Below are positions 38,312 to 50,224 of a stretch of DNA of 64,000 bases, in pieces. The DNA comes from Clavelina lepadiformis. Taxonomy: Eukaryota > Chordata > Ascidiacea > Aplousobranchia > Clavelinidae. Under the pieces are notes generated by a model that saw only the letters and a list, made by a program, of their open reading frames with translations, did no database searches and had not been told where the DNA came from. The position numbers were made by a program, and so were the translations under genes. Positions within the stretch are counted from its first letter, which is position 1. Each line of letters starts with the position of its first letter. Where the stretch lies: NCBI RefSeq assembly GCF_947623445.1, contig NC_135243.1, positions 17,678,479 to 17,742,478 on the forward strand. Reading direction: 5' to 3'.

Positions 38312-38886
38312 CTATTTAAAATCGGATTGTATAATAATTTTGTATTTTATTAAAAATATTTGTTTATATTAAAATTTTGATCAGTATATAAAAAGCATTC
38401 ATCATTCGTACAAGAAAGGCTGATTCCGTAAATCAGTCATTTTTTCAGTATGGCCTATTACTACTAATAAAGTAGCTAACCTATCACCCAAATAATACCC
38501 GGCAACCAGGTTACGGTAGTCAATGAAAACATTATGTCAGTATGCAACTTTGGGACCACATACCAGTATGTACCGGTATCCTACTATAAGCTACAACCTA
38601 TAATATTCGTTTCAGATTGCCTAAAAAAAATTTCGCCTCATACAGGCCTAGCCTAACTTTCAATGCAATCAAAACCCATGGCTTAAAATATTTCAATAGT
38701 GAAATTTCAATATTCAATGCCTACACACTGACACAGTAATTTCTTTAACAATAATAATCAGCGTCAGCAGTCTGCCAGTCCTAAAAAAACAGCAAAAGAG
38801 CTCGACTAACCCTCCTGCTTTCTGATTCAACATATTTAACTTCGACTCCAGGTCTCAATTCTATTCGAATTCACAATTTTCTTATA

Positions 38887-39504
38887 TCGACCCAGGCTTC
38901 AATTTATACGAGCCATGACCCTTCCAAACTCGAACCAGGCTTCAATCTATAGAACTTATTACCTCTGTAATCTCGACCCAGGCTTCAATTTATACGAGCC
39001 ATGACCCTTCCAATCTCGAACCAGGCTTCAATTTAAACGACCCATGCCCCTTCCAAACTCGAACCAGGCTTCAATTCAAACGAGCCATGACCCTTCCAAA
39101 CTCGACCCATGCTTCAATCTACAAAACCCATGACCTCTATATTCTCGACCCAGGCTTCATTATTTTCGAGCCATGACCTTTCCAATCTCGACCCAGGCTT
39201 CAATCTACAGAACCCATGACCTCTGTAATCTCGACCAAGGCTTCAATTTACACGAGCCATGACCCTTCCAAACTAGAACCCAGGCTTCAATCTACAGAAC
39301 CCATGACCTCTATAATCTCGACCCAGGCTTCATTATATATGATCCATGACCTTTCCAATCTCGACCCAGGCTTCAATTTATACGAGCCATGACCCTTCCA
39401 AACTCGACCCAGGCTTCAATCTACAGAACCCATGGCCTCTATAATCTCGGCCCAGGCTTCATTATATACGAGCCATGACCTTTCCAATCTCGACCCAGGC
39501 TTCA
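38887..39504 (-). repeat. 43-bp minisatellite, right inverted array (about 14 units)
   Basis: The reverse complement of the left array: units read CGACCCAGGCTTCAAT with the alternate tails ACGAGCCATGACCCTTCC and AGAACCCATGACCTCT. With the left array it forms arms of about 600 bp around a 4.1-kb loop. Outside it, TCATTAAATAATCACTTCCCC (39645-39665) mirrors GGGGAAGTGATCCATTTATGA at 34110-34130, giving the unit true terminal inverted repeats. Confidence 0.92.
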
Positions 39505-40289
39505 TTTGTGAGGCCTGTCTTTTCATTGTGGGTTGCAATAGTGGCCTGTAGAAGATGTGACCTGTAAGTTGTGGGTTGGCTCCTATGGAACGTGACCTTA
39601 GAATAGTGGCGTCTTTTCAAATTTTCATGACCTGGGTTCGAAGTCATTAAATAATCACTTCCCCTATTGAACAATTTTGTGCGGCCCACCAAACGCCCAT
39701 ACATGCAAGGCATATATATCCGGATATAAATCTGCCGGTTAACCGGTTAAAAGAGTATCGTTGCTTATGCGTTTTACACTTTTTAATAAGTTTGAACATT
39801 CTTTGTTACGTAGAGTCTGACTCCCGCTGAGCGCAATTAAACCTTTTTTCACACTTCTATTGTCTTATAGTTATACTTTCAACTACGGTACTCGTGAAAT
39901 GCACGAGTGAAATTTACTATCACGTCACAAAGAAAGCATAATGAATGATTCTTTTAATAGAAAACTGCATTCTCATGGCAAGGGTAAAGTCTGTGAAGTG
40001 TCAGTTGAAAAGCTTTGACTACAAGTCTACAACCTAGTTTGAAGTTTGTTGATTGAATTGAGTTGTTGATTAATTAATTGAGTTAGGCTAATTGAAGTTA
40101 AGTACGTTAGGCTTAGCCTATTTCTGTTTCTGTATTAAGTTGTCAGGTCGGCGTGGTGAAAATTTGCATTTACTAATTTATTTTTTTTTAAACATTTTAA
40201 AGCCAATTTTTTACTAATTTACAGATTAAACATAATATTCATTATTCTGCAAAATTTTAACCTAATTTAACAATTTAATACAAATTTCA

Positions 40290-42084
40290 ATGTCTTCAGC
40301 AAAGACAAGAAAGATTGCAGATGAGAAAAGGGTATTTCAGGAGGAATGGACTGATATGTTTTTCTTTATCAAGAAAAAAGAAAAACCATTTTGTTTGAAG
40401 TGCAAAAGGGAATTAGCAGTCATGAAGAAAGAAAATTTAAAACGTCACTACGAGACCAACCACTCTGAGTTAAAAAAACTTGGATGGGGAACTCAGAAAA
40501 ATGAAGATAAAAGAACTCAAGAAAGATTTGCATGCTCAGCAAAGTGTCATGACTTCCTTTTGCAGCACAAATGATGCTGTGCTCACTGTAAGTAATGAAG
40601 TATCGGAAATGATCGCTAACAAGTTCAAGCCGTATGACGATGGGACAAGGGCCAAGGAAATACTTGTAAAAGCAGCTGAAAAGTTGGCTCCTAAGTCGGT
40701 TCATTTGTTCCAGAAGTTGAGTTTATCCCGGCGCACTGTTTGTGAACGCATACAAGAAATGGGACAAGATATTGAAGATAATCTCAAAAAAAGAGCTGGG
40801 AAATTCGTTAACTTCTCCTTGTGTCTCGACGAAACAACAGACATCAAGAACATTGCGCAGCTGGCAATCTTTTTTCGAGGGATAACATCAGATTTCCATA
40901 TTGAAGAGAACTTATTATCTCTCGAGTCGATACACGGAACTACTCGTGGAGAGGATCTGCTGCAGAAGCTTCTCCAAGCTTTAGGCAAGTTCAACCTGCC
41001 ATTAGATAAGCTGTGTGGTGTTGCTACTGATGGCGCACCAGCAATGGTTGGGAAACAAAGGGTTGGTATCATTGTTGAAGAAGGAAATGGGTGCAAAAGG
41101 AATTAGACATGATGGATTGGTATTTTGCCATTGCATTATTCACCAGCAAATCCTTTGTGCAAAATCGGTGAAGTTTGATCATGTGATATCGGTAGTTACG
41201 GACTGTATTAACTTCATTAAAAAAGGGATCTAAACAACCGCATATTCAAGCAAGTTCTCAAAGATTTTGATGCTGACTATGATGATCTACTTTATTACTG
41301 TACTGTTCGTTGGACAAGTTGTGGTAATATGCTCAGACGCTTTTATTCTCTTCTACCAGAAATTATTGAATTTAGAAATTTGAAGAAGTGTCCTCTCACT
41401 GAGATAGAAGATGAAAACTGGTTGTGCGATTTAGGATTTATGGTAGATTTCACGAAATATTTAAACGAATTAAATGTACAACTCCAAGGGCCAAATCAAC
41501 TGTTGCACACGATGTTTTCCAAGATCAAATCTTTCATGTCAATGCTGAGCCTTTGGGAAAATCAGTTGAAAGATAACAACTGCACACATTTTCCCACATT
41601 AAAACAACACAATCCAACTTCATGTACTCAGTATGCTTTGGAATGTTCAAGTCTTTTGGAGAGCTTTAAAGCTAGATTTCAGGATATCAAAAGCAAACAA
41701 CTGGAGCTTGATATCTTCTCTATCCCCTTTAATGTTACACCTGCTTCTGCACCCTCTGAGCTCCAACTTGAACTGATAAAACTACAGAGTGATGACGCGC
41801 TAAAAGCGATGTACCTGAACAAGCCGCTGCTTGAATTTTATCGAGTATATTTTACAAAGGAAGAGTTTCCAAACTTGAGAGCTTTCGCTCTCAAATGGTT
41901 ATCTGTTTTCGGCAGCACGTACCTATGCGAACAGTTCTTTTCTAAACTGAACATTACAAATAGTCGTTACAGGTCGAGGTTAACAGACGAAAATCTTAGT
42001 ATGCAGTTGAGAGTTGCTACATCGTCGGTTCGACCTAATATTGAACGCTTAGTCAAGAGAAAAAATTTCCAAAAATCTCACTAA
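40290..42084 (+). pseudogene. GTF2IRD2/ZBED5-like hAT transposase, frameshifted
   Basis: Starts at the ATG at 40290 (MSSAKTRKIADEKR), with a BED-type finger KPFCLKCKRELAVMKKENLK...HYETNH. After a frameshift near 40540 it reads VSNEVSEMIANKFKPYDDG, KLSLSRRTVCERI, LCLDETTDIKNIAQLAIF and LCGVATDGAPAMVG, the DDE/RNase H-fold landmarks of hAT transposases. More frame changes occur near 41090 and 41230. The C-terminal frame 41329-42084 ends with KWLSVFGSTYLCEQFFSKLN and SRYRSRLTDENL, the dimerisation domain. About three frameshifts inactivate it; otherwise it is nearly full length, which suggests moderate age. Confidence 0.85.
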
Positions 42085-42367
42085 GCAAGAAACTTTATTA
42101 AATCTTTCTTTTTATTTTTTGTTATTTTATGTTTCAATACTACATAAAATAGCTTCAACTGTATGATTCGCATGGGATTTTTATTACTTTTGTTTGTTGT
42201 TCCTAATTGTTGATAAACTATTTCTAATCGTTTATAAAAAAACTACATAGTCATATGACTTAAAAGTTGTGCGGCCCGCTTACTCAGCTGTAACTAATGA
42301 AGTGGCCCGCGACAGCGAACGGGTTCGTCACCACTGGTTTAGAAGGACATCCCATCTATGCGTAGAG

Positions 42368-45300
42368 CAGGGCCGGATTAAGGCGGGGGCTGATGGGGCT
42401 GCAGCCCCAGGTCCACACCCAAATGTAGGCCCACCACTGCACTAAGTCAATGAAACAACTAAGGTAGCCTAGGCTAATGCAAATCTCCCAGCTATTATTG
42501 AAAACACAGTCCATGCACTGTAAAACCCAACCTGGTCACTATGACGCAACAATCGCTTTTTCTCGGCTGTTAGGCAGGATTGTTAGTAGCCAAGTCAAGT
42601 CAAGTTTATTTCGCAATAACGCACATAACAATATTGCGCATGCAGGCAGTAGCGAAAGACCACTATAGGGTCATCTAAATCTAGCTCGCCTAGAGACTCT
42701 AGGCGTAGCTAGAGTAGCTGTTGCTATAGTGTAGGCTAGAGTATAGCAACATGTTGTTTTTAGTTGTTTTGTTTTTAGCTTGGCTAAATTAATTTAAAAA
42801 TAAAAATGAAGAAGTATAAAAGCGGTTGGGAAAAGGAGAAATCTAGAAGAGAAGCAGAAGCTAAATTGAAAAAAGTTGTAGCAGGTTCAAAAAAAGTGAC
42901 TGATTTTTTTGATGTTGTAAGCGAACCGAAAAGCAACATTGCAGAAACGACGCCCTGTAGGCCTAATGCAACTGCTTTGCGACCATCTACTTCGAGTGAC
43001 TGTATTGCAGAGCCACATATAAATATTGTTTCATCGGAACCAAATTTAAAAACCAAGTCATCTAATGTTGCTGAGGATGAAACACATGGGGTAAAAGAAA
43101 CTATTCAACACGACATGGATGTTGGATGCTGGGGAGGAATTTCTGACCAGCTGAGAGATTACTGCTGCCAAATAGGAAGTTTAGAATTTCAACATCTTGA
43201 TGCAGATTTTTCAACTTCAGAGACACGTATTACTGGCGATAAATTTAAACGGCGTTGTTCTAAATCGCTATTTTGGCGAGAACAATTGAACGGCGAAATA
43301 GTGAAACGCGAATGGTTGTGCTATTCGCCTTCAACCAAGAAACTTTACTGCTTTTTTTGCAAACTTTTTGCGTCTGATTCTGAGAAAATCATGCTGCAGC
43401 TGGCATCAGTTGGTTATGGCGACTGGAAACATGCACCACGCGACCTGGCCAGGCACGAATCTTCTAACAAACACTTAAGTTATCTTTCAACATATTTCTT
43501 TCGAAGAGCAAAAAAGGAAGCATTTGCAAAGATTTGGAAGAGCAAAAAGAATCTGACAGAAAATATTGGTGCAAAGTATTAGCTCGAGTTTTAAGCGTGA
43601 TAAAATTCCTATCATCCAGAGGGCTGGCCTTCCGCGGAAGTAGTGAGAGGGTTGGTTCTCCACAAAACGGTAACTTCCTTGGAATTTTGGAGTTGTTGGC
43701 AGAATACGATACTTTCCTTGCTGAGCATATTCAAAAGAGAGTGAACAAAGGCAAGGGACACGTTTCGTATTTCTCATCGACTGTATGTGAGGAATTCATT
43801 GACGCAATTGCAACAAAAGTATTACATATTATTATTTCCGAAACAAAACAAGTAAAGTATTATTCAGTGTCCGTGGACTCAACACCTGACATTGCAAATG
43901 TTAACCAGTTAACAATAATTTTTCGGGATGTTTCACCTGATGGTCCCGTGGAACGATTTGTCAAATTTATGCCCACCCGTGGACACACTGGTCGCCAATT
44001 GGCTGATATACTTTTGGAGTTTATAGAATACAATGGGATCAGTTTGAAAGATCTCCGAGGACAATCTTATGACAACGCTGCTAACATGAGCGGAAAATAT
44101 AAAGGTATGCAAGCTATAATAAAAGAACGCAACCACCAAGCAGAATATATTCCTTGCGTAGCACATTCCTTGAATCTTGTGGGAAAATGTGCTGCTGAGT
44201 GTTGCCAATCCGCGGTTCGTTTTTTCATGTTTGTTCAAGGACTCTATGTATTCTTTTCAGCTTCAACACACAGGTGGAATCTTCTTGTTGATGCACTGAA
44301 ACCACTTAAATGTCCAACAATTAAGCCTTTGTCTGATACACGTTGGGAGGCGCGATATGATGCGCTACATGCACTAAGAAAAGGTTACCAAGCGGTTCTT
44401 CAAGTCTTGACGGCAATATCTGATGACAATGATGAAACATATCAAACTAAAGAAACAGCCAGGGGTTTTGTTTCATCGATGAAAAAGCTTGAAACTGGTA
44501 TTTTAGTCGAGGTATGGTCGTGCATAATGGAACGGTTCCATAAGACGAGTCAGGCTCTGCAGGACAGCAACATGACTTTGAATAAGGCAACAAATTTGCT
44601 TCAGGGTCTACAGAACTTTATTCAACTTCTCAGACCCCAATTTCAAACATTTGAAGGAAGAGGTCAAGCATTAAGTGGCTGTCATCATTACACTGAAGAA
44701 ATTTCAAGAAAGAAAAGATGAAAAGTAGGGTTGGATAGCGAAGGTGAATCTGAAGACACATCACTTGATCCATCGAGCAGATTCAAAGTAGACTCATATC
44801 TGCCGATCATTGACCAAATTCTTTCGTCTGTGAAAACCCGACTAGAAGCTTACGACGGTCTCCAAAGAAAGTTTTCGTTTCTGATAGAATTGAAGCAAGT
44901 GCGAAATCGTTACTTCAATATTATCCAGATGATCTGGAGGAGTCATTGCCTGAGGAGATGATTCATTTTTCTACACTGATAAAACAACACCATTTCAACA
45001 GTGAATGCAAAGAAATTCAGATGTTTAAATTCATAAATGAAAATGAATTCGCGCATGCATTTCCTAATGTATCGGTTGTTTTCAAGCTTTATCTTTGTCT
45101 GATGATTTCTAATTGCTCTGGCGAGCGCTCATTTTCAGCACTAAAAAGAGTAAAAAATCATTTGCGTTCGTCTATGAGGCAGAAAAGGTTGAATTCCTTA
45201 GCTATACTCTGCATCGAAAACGACATTTTGCAAAAAATAGACACCGATGACATAATTAAGAGCTTTGCATTGTCTAAATCCAGAAAATGCGTCATTTGAA

Positions 45301-45454
45301 TGTGTGCATACAAAGTAAATATATACTTTGTTTATATATTAATATTTGTTTTTCGTTTCAATTGTGGTTAGTTTTTAGTACAACGAATAGAATAAAAAAT
45401 AGGCCTCTGACTATCATAGAGCCCCAGGCCCATAAAAAGCTTAATCCGGTCCTG
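42368..45454 (+). mobile_element. Third hAT element, complete with exact target duplication
   Basis: A 3087-bp element with ends CAGGGCCGGATTAA / TTAATCCGGTCCTG and perfect 8-bp flanks GCGTAGAG (42360-42367, 45455-45462). It inserted into the coding region of the old minus-strand hAT, 15 bp from the duplication left by the second hAT element. An isolated copy of its left end lies at 18038-18102. The left 400 bp are non-coding and contain GCCTAGAG/CTAGGC-type short palindromes. Confidence 0.95.
42806..45299 (+). pseudogene. ZMYM1-like hAT transposase, two frameshifts and one stop
   Basis: Transposase of the element above. Segment 42806-43582: basic N-terminus, KRRCSKSLFWREQLNGE, a TTF-type finger (YCFFCKLFAS...HESSNKH). 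Frame change at about 43540-43580. Segment 43534-44718: LLAEYDTFLAEHIQKR, YYSVSVDSTPDIANVNQL, GQSYDNAANMSGKYKG, PCVAHSLNLVGKCA and FFSASTHRWNLL, then TGA at 44719-44721 with the same frame continuing. A second frame change near 44940, then LMISNCSGERSFSALKRVKN, the dimerisation domain, to TGA at 45299. With only three lesions in about 830 codons and a perfect TSD, this is a recent inactivation. Confidence 0.88.
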
Positions 45455-46959
45455 GCGTAGAGGCAGCAAAAAAAACATACAATCTTTCTAAAACGGCGAA
45501 AAATTTGTCGCTTAATTGCGACGATCCGACGGCATGAGCACCTGCAAGATTCAGTGTGTGATTTCCACAGGGTGCGAATATTGCTTTTGGATTTATGTTT
45601 TTGATTTTTTGCTGAACTCCAGTATGAATTCCCGATATAGTAAATGCGTTATCGTAGTCTTGTCCCCTACACATCATCGCATCTGAGTTGTTTAGTTCAA
45701 GTTCATCTAGAATAGATTAAGAAATTTCAGCTGCCGTTTTTCCGCTCAACGGAAAGAAATTCAAAAACGATTGCTTCAATTAGGCAATACTTTTTTTGAT
45801 TGTTACATATCTGACTATAAGAGTCATTTGATCAGTATGTGATATGTCCGCAGTACTGTCGCAAATAATCGCAAAATATTTAGCTTCGCGCACCTCTTTA
45901 AGAACGATATTTTGGACTTTTTTACTGAGAAGCAAAATAAGCTCATTTTGAATAGTGGGAGAAAGATAAGTAGTTGTCATCTTCTTAGAAATACGAATAT
46001 CAGAAAGGTGTTTGCTGAGTACGGGACTATATTTTGCCAGAAGCTTCACGGTCTCAAAAAATTCCCTTGGTTGTTGGATTCAAAAACTTCACGATGTCCT
46101 CGAAAAGAGAGGTTTTGCTTACTTAGAAATAATATCACATCAACATCGCTTTCTAAAATTACTTTTCACTTTTTTCGCTCTTCATCCATATGTTTCTGCA
46201 TGTTCTTGTCAATTGTTTGTTGCAATTGTAGTCTCATTGCAAGTTCTTTCAATTTTCCATGCATTCTTGTGGATTTTGGAATTCTCATGCTCAAATATGC
46301 GTGGATTTAAATGCCAAAAATTATTGAAATATTTTGTGATAAATAAAGCATAGCCAGTAAAGTGGAACAATAACAATACAATCCCGATTCCTTTTTCGAA
46401 AATAATAACCAACTTCTCAAAATTCTGTCACCGTTTTCGAGTATTAAAAAGAACCATTCTTCGTTCAAGCTTAGTGCAATCTCCAACTTTAATTATTCTG
46501 CTGCTGGAAGCTAATGGGCCGACCTTGTTTTGATACTTTTCTGGTCCTGCTTTGACTAGCTCAACTCTCAAATGGTGATCTATAACTTTAGGCCAAGAGG
46601 CCACATCATTGGGCAAATTGTTGACTACTGCAACTGCTTCGTCGTTATTTGCACCTTCGTCTCCATCTATAACGGACAATGCATAATTGATTTCATTGGT
46701 ATTACTTTTGATAGACCCTGTTTCTTGCGTTTCTGCTGATAAGCTGATCTTTTCAGTATCCCTCTGGAGCTCAGCGTTATTGTCAGGGTTTTCATTTGAA
46801 TCGTTCTCTGGTAATGTTGAAGAAAGAGTTGAACCAGAAGAGGTCACAAATTTTAGCATAGCTCCCTTGTGCTTTTTTAATTCTGCTTCTCTTGCTTTCT
46901 TTTTCTTTTTAAAAAAAGCTCAACTCTCTTTGACACGTTTCATTTTCGAGTCTTAATTA

Positions 46960-48190
46960 ACACTTGAATAAATTTAACCACAACCTGTCATTTAAACGTT
47001 TACAATTAAACGTCATTTCTAAATGCCCAGCACTGGTTCACCTTCCACAGTTTCCTTGATCTGCGGGACCAAATCGTAACAAATTAGCTTGTTTATCGCT
47101 CCATTTTTTTTAAAATTCTCTGTGCAGCCTCATTTTCCGCCCCCTTGCATCCTGGCGCAGAGCCAGAACCGCCAGCTGGCTGCTACGCCACTTGTAATAT
47201 CTCGTATAAACTTTGCTGGTCAACAAAATGGCCGCATATTGCAGCCTAAGGCTAAGATTGTGACGATTACGTCACGATTCACGAGTTGTTTTGAGCTATT
47301 TGGAATTTAATTTAGAATCCTATAATTCAGTTGTTTATCAGACTTGCGTTCTCCTTAATGACGTCAGATAATATCCTCGCTTGAACTAGTTTGCCACATA
47401 TATATACTGTTGTAATGTTTACGGTCTTCCCTTTTACCGTCTCACGTGTTACTGAGCGCGATGTAACATTCAGCAAGATTTGCCCAAAGGCGAAAGCCTT
47501 TGTGTTATAATAAATGAAATGGGAACTTTTTAATAATTTGTATAAGTTAGACAGAATCAAGCAACTAACAGCATAGTCACGCAAATTTGAGAAATGAGAA
47601 CTCATCCATCGAAGCAGAAGCAAAACAAATCACCAACCATCAATCGTCCTTGCTCATATTCAAACAATTACCGCCAGTATATGCGGTCTTTATGACAGAT
47701 ATGTTCATTGTGTAATACCTCACACGAGTAGTGCACAAGCGAATTATTAAATGTCATAAGATCAACTGAAGAATCTGTCGTTTTCGGACGTATTTTTTCG
47801 AGCTCCTCAGGTCTCGATCTATATCTTAGCTAAACTCAACGATCAGACAGCTTTAGACAGCCAATTATAGTTTAAAATCTTTATGAACAGAATATCTACA
47901 ACTTTCTCACTGAAAGTTTACGCAGGTTTTAGCAAAAAGCTCTTATAATAGCTATACCCAAAAGACCGGCAAAATTTGCCGGCTTTTCCTTTTTTCTTCG
48001 AAACTCAGGTTCTGCCCTGTCCCAAATTCTGAAATTTGGTGGAAACGCTGATTTAACATTGTAATATTTAGAAAACCTGAGTTTTCTACGTTTAAGTACC
48101 TTTTCAAGGCTTCTTAGACCCCACAGCTCTAAGCCTAAATTGCTACCATTTTCCCGCCATTTTGTGGGGAATCCCCAATTACACAACAAT
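46960..48190. other. Right flank of the old hAT and LINE 5' flank
   Basis: Contains the likely right terminus of the old hAT (GGCTGCTACGCCACTTG, 47178-47194), then AT-rich sequence without a gene. At 47965-47985 an imperfect palindrome (CCGGCAAAATTTGCCGG) could fold as a hairpin. The segment just before 48202 is the likely 5' UTR of the next LINE-A fragment. Confidence 0.4.
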
Positions 48191-48201
48191 CCTAATCAGA
48201 A

Positions 48202-48335
48202 ATGTTCTTTTTTAAACAAACCCGTACTCTGTTATGCCACAATAAGTTTGGCTCCCACAAAGCTTTCCCACATTTCCACAACGAATATCTCCATCTTCAA
48301 ATTGATAAACCAGTTAGTACAGGAAAGAGGTTGAT
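48202..48335 (+). pseudogene. LINE-A ORF1 fragment with internal deletion
   Basis: Reads MFFFKQTRTLLCH and then directly NKFGSHKAFPHFHNEYLHLQ, joining the first domain to the middle domain of LINE-A ORF1 and skipping about 120 codons. The remainder is lost. The host sequence of the piggyBac element begins shortly after. Confidence 0.7.
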
Positions 48336-48868
48336 TTCAAATTATGAAAGGTTTTGTGGAAAACACATAGAGTTATTTTACAAAGTCTTGTAGGTTAGCT
48401 AGAATCTAAAAAAAAAACTAGAGCACCTGGCAGCCTTACTCAAGTATATGCTAGACAACTGAGTTTTAGTTGGCATAAAGCCGCTCTCTCAGGCAGAAAA
48501 CGCAGCAGAGCACACAGGCAATTCGCCTTTATCCTAAGTTAGTCGATCATTACTTTTTTTTATAAAAGAGTTGTGGACATGTCCAGTTAGTACTGACCCA
48601 TTTTGGTTCCACAGTTGAAATAAGTTTCTTGAGAAAAAAAAAACTTAGTCAAATTTATTGCATCATGTCTGATAGACGAAAGCGCTTCACTGCCCAACAA
48701 GCTTCTGCTATGTTCAGATCAATAGCCGAGCATGATTCTGGAGAGGAAAGTGAATTTGATGAAAGCGACGTGTTAATATTGGGAACTCTGCTCCTCAGAT
48801 GAGATGAAAGACGATGCAGAAACTGAGCAACTTAGTGATACACAACAACCCATTGTTCATGTAGGTCA

Positions 48869-49251
48869 TAGGTGTCAAACTCCCGGCCCGCGGGCCACAT
48901 CCGGCCCGCTTCACAATAAAACTTGGCCCGCAATGCTATTTTATACATTGAACTATTTCCGGCCCGCGAGATCATTGTGCAGTATAACTTACTTTTTTCA
49001 AGCAAGAAACAAGATTATAACAAATCGCACAATTCAGCAGCACAACAGTTGCCTCATCATACGATAGAATAAATCGATTTATTCCCAGCCAAAACCGTCA
49101 AAAAAAACAAAAATTTGGTGCTGTTTCGCTGACTGTTCCAATTCATGTACTCGTGTCACGAAACGTTCAATCAACTTTTATCCTTACGGCCCGCGACGTT
49201 AAATAAGTTTTGAGTTTTGGCCCCTGGTGCGATTGAGTTTGACACCCCTGA
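48869..49251. mobile_element. hAT-type MITE inside piggyBac
   Basis: About 383 bp with inverted ends AGGTGTCAAACTC / GAGTTTGACACCCCTG and flanks GTAGGTCA (48861-48868) and GTAGGTGA (49252-49259), one mismatch. Mirrored GGCCCGC motifs lie inside both ends. No transposase. Confidence 0.82.
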
Positions 49252-49730
49252 GTAGGTGATTCACAATCTGCTGATACTAACGTAGAATCCCATTCGACTA
49301 CATTCTGTAACGGTGATTCTTGTTTGGGTGCTGCTGTAAGTCTAATCAAAAACGAGACAGCATAACATGGCACACAATGGGAATTTATGGAATTCGGTGT
49401 AGAAGCACGAGGAAAGCGTGCAGCTGAGGATGTTCTTACGGAGCAATCAGGTCTATCACGCTTTGCTGTTAGAATGGCAGACTTCCCCGTTGGTGCTTTT
49501 CAAGTTCTTTTTGATAACCATATGCTCTAACACAGTGCTTTTCAACCTGTGGGACGGTACGCACTTGTGCGGTTGAAAAAAATTGCAGTGCGGATGACAA
49601 ACGCGGTGCGGATGAAAATTGTGCATATTTTTTACTTTTTCTGACTTGGAATTATTCAAACAAACTTATTTATTGTGATTTTTTTCTTGCAGAATCTATC
49701 TTGTTGTTCTAATGCACACACAAGCTATAG

Positions 49731-50224
49731 CAGGGGTGGCCAAACTGCGGCTCTTTGAGCCTTTAATTGCGGCTCTTTAATGAATTTGCATTGTTGAATT
49801 AGACATGCATTTTCCCGGTCTAGACGAGTTGTTTGATCAGATTATGAAACAATGCGTTCTATCACAGGTAGTAACAATGGACTCATCGTTAGTAATTATC
49901 AAATTACAATCCAAAAAGGACATTATTGTACAGAAGTGTTGCTAACTTGTACACTGTAGTTAAGTAAACTGTCAGTTTGAAGCTGTACCTCAGGGCTGAC
50001 CTAGTTTTAAGTCTCGTTTACGGTTACACTAATAATTGCAAAAAGAGTTGGTGAAGCCCAGGTGGAGACTCATAGTATCACCACGCAGCACTAATGTTTA
50101 TCAATAGCTACACTTCGTTGTGAGTGAATAAATTCGTATTTTTTGTTGTGTTTGTGTTGCGGCTCTTTTAAAGCTCGAATTGGTAATATGCGGCTCGAGC
50201 ATGAAGCAGGTCTGGCCACCCCTG
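49731..50224. mobile_element. hAT-type MITE nested in the protease-bearing element
   Basis: A 494-bp element with ends CAGGGGTGGCCAAACTGCGG / GGTCTGGCCACCCCTG and exact 8-bp flanks AGCTATAG (49723-49730 and 50225-50232). GCGGCTCTTT motifs repeat near both ends. Third nesting level: MITE in protease element in piggyBac. Confidence 0.93.

Larger units (their letters stand above)
34070..42336 (+). mobile_element. Second hAT element (composite, 8.3 kb) inserted in the old hAT
   Basis: Ends CAGAGGTGACGAACC (34070) and GGTTCGTCACCACTG (42336) are inverted repeats. The flanks GTTCAGAA (34062-34069) and GTTTAGAA (42337-42344) are an 8-bp duplication with one change, and the host hAT frame resumes across the site. 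It encodes a GTF2IRD2/ZBED5-like transposase at 40290-42084. The left 5.6 kb is occupied by a separate unit: inverted minisatellite arrays bracketing a spliced Ulp1-like protease gene. That unit has its own inverted termini around GGGGAAGTGAT (34110; mirrored at 39655-39665), so it probably inserted into this hAT later. Confidence 0.8.
33257..46943 (-). pseudogene. Old hAT (ZMYM1-like) transposase, split by two younger elements
   Basis: A DUF4371/hAT-dimerisation type transposase on the minus strand in three pieces: 46943-45455, 42367-42337 and 34069-33257. N-terminus: KKAREAELKKHKGAMLKFV and a TTF-type region (DVASWPKVIDHHLR). Middle: EAKYFAIICDSTADISHTDQ, DYDNAFTISG and CGNHTLNLAGAHA. The line LYVFFAASTHRWDVLLN crosses two insertions and resumes as LKHAPIALKQVIDKRWRSS and VKALHVGFDEIMDALDFRG. 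C-terminus: IASSERSFSQLKMIKSYLP and a dimerisation helix, with TGA at 33257. In-frame stops and frameshifts show it was dead or dying early. The presumed right end is CAAGTGGCGTAGCAGCC (minus, 47194). Confidence 0.85.

Noticed and set aside
34155-39504. Regular direct repeats that might suggest a CRISPR array
   Set aside because: The whole 43-bp unit repeats without unique spacers, the sequence is eukaryotic, and the two arrays are inverted copies: a minisatellite.
42368-45454. Treating the ZMYM1-like and GTF2IRD2-like frames as host genes
   Set aside because: Both lie between terminal inverted repeats and 8-bp target duplications and contain frameshifts, so they are transposases, not domesticated genes.
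47965-47985. CCGGCAAAATTTGCCGG hairpin as a transcription terminator
   Set aside because: Intrinsic hairpin terminators are bacterial. Here it lies within transposon-derived intron sequence and may only be a chance palindrome.
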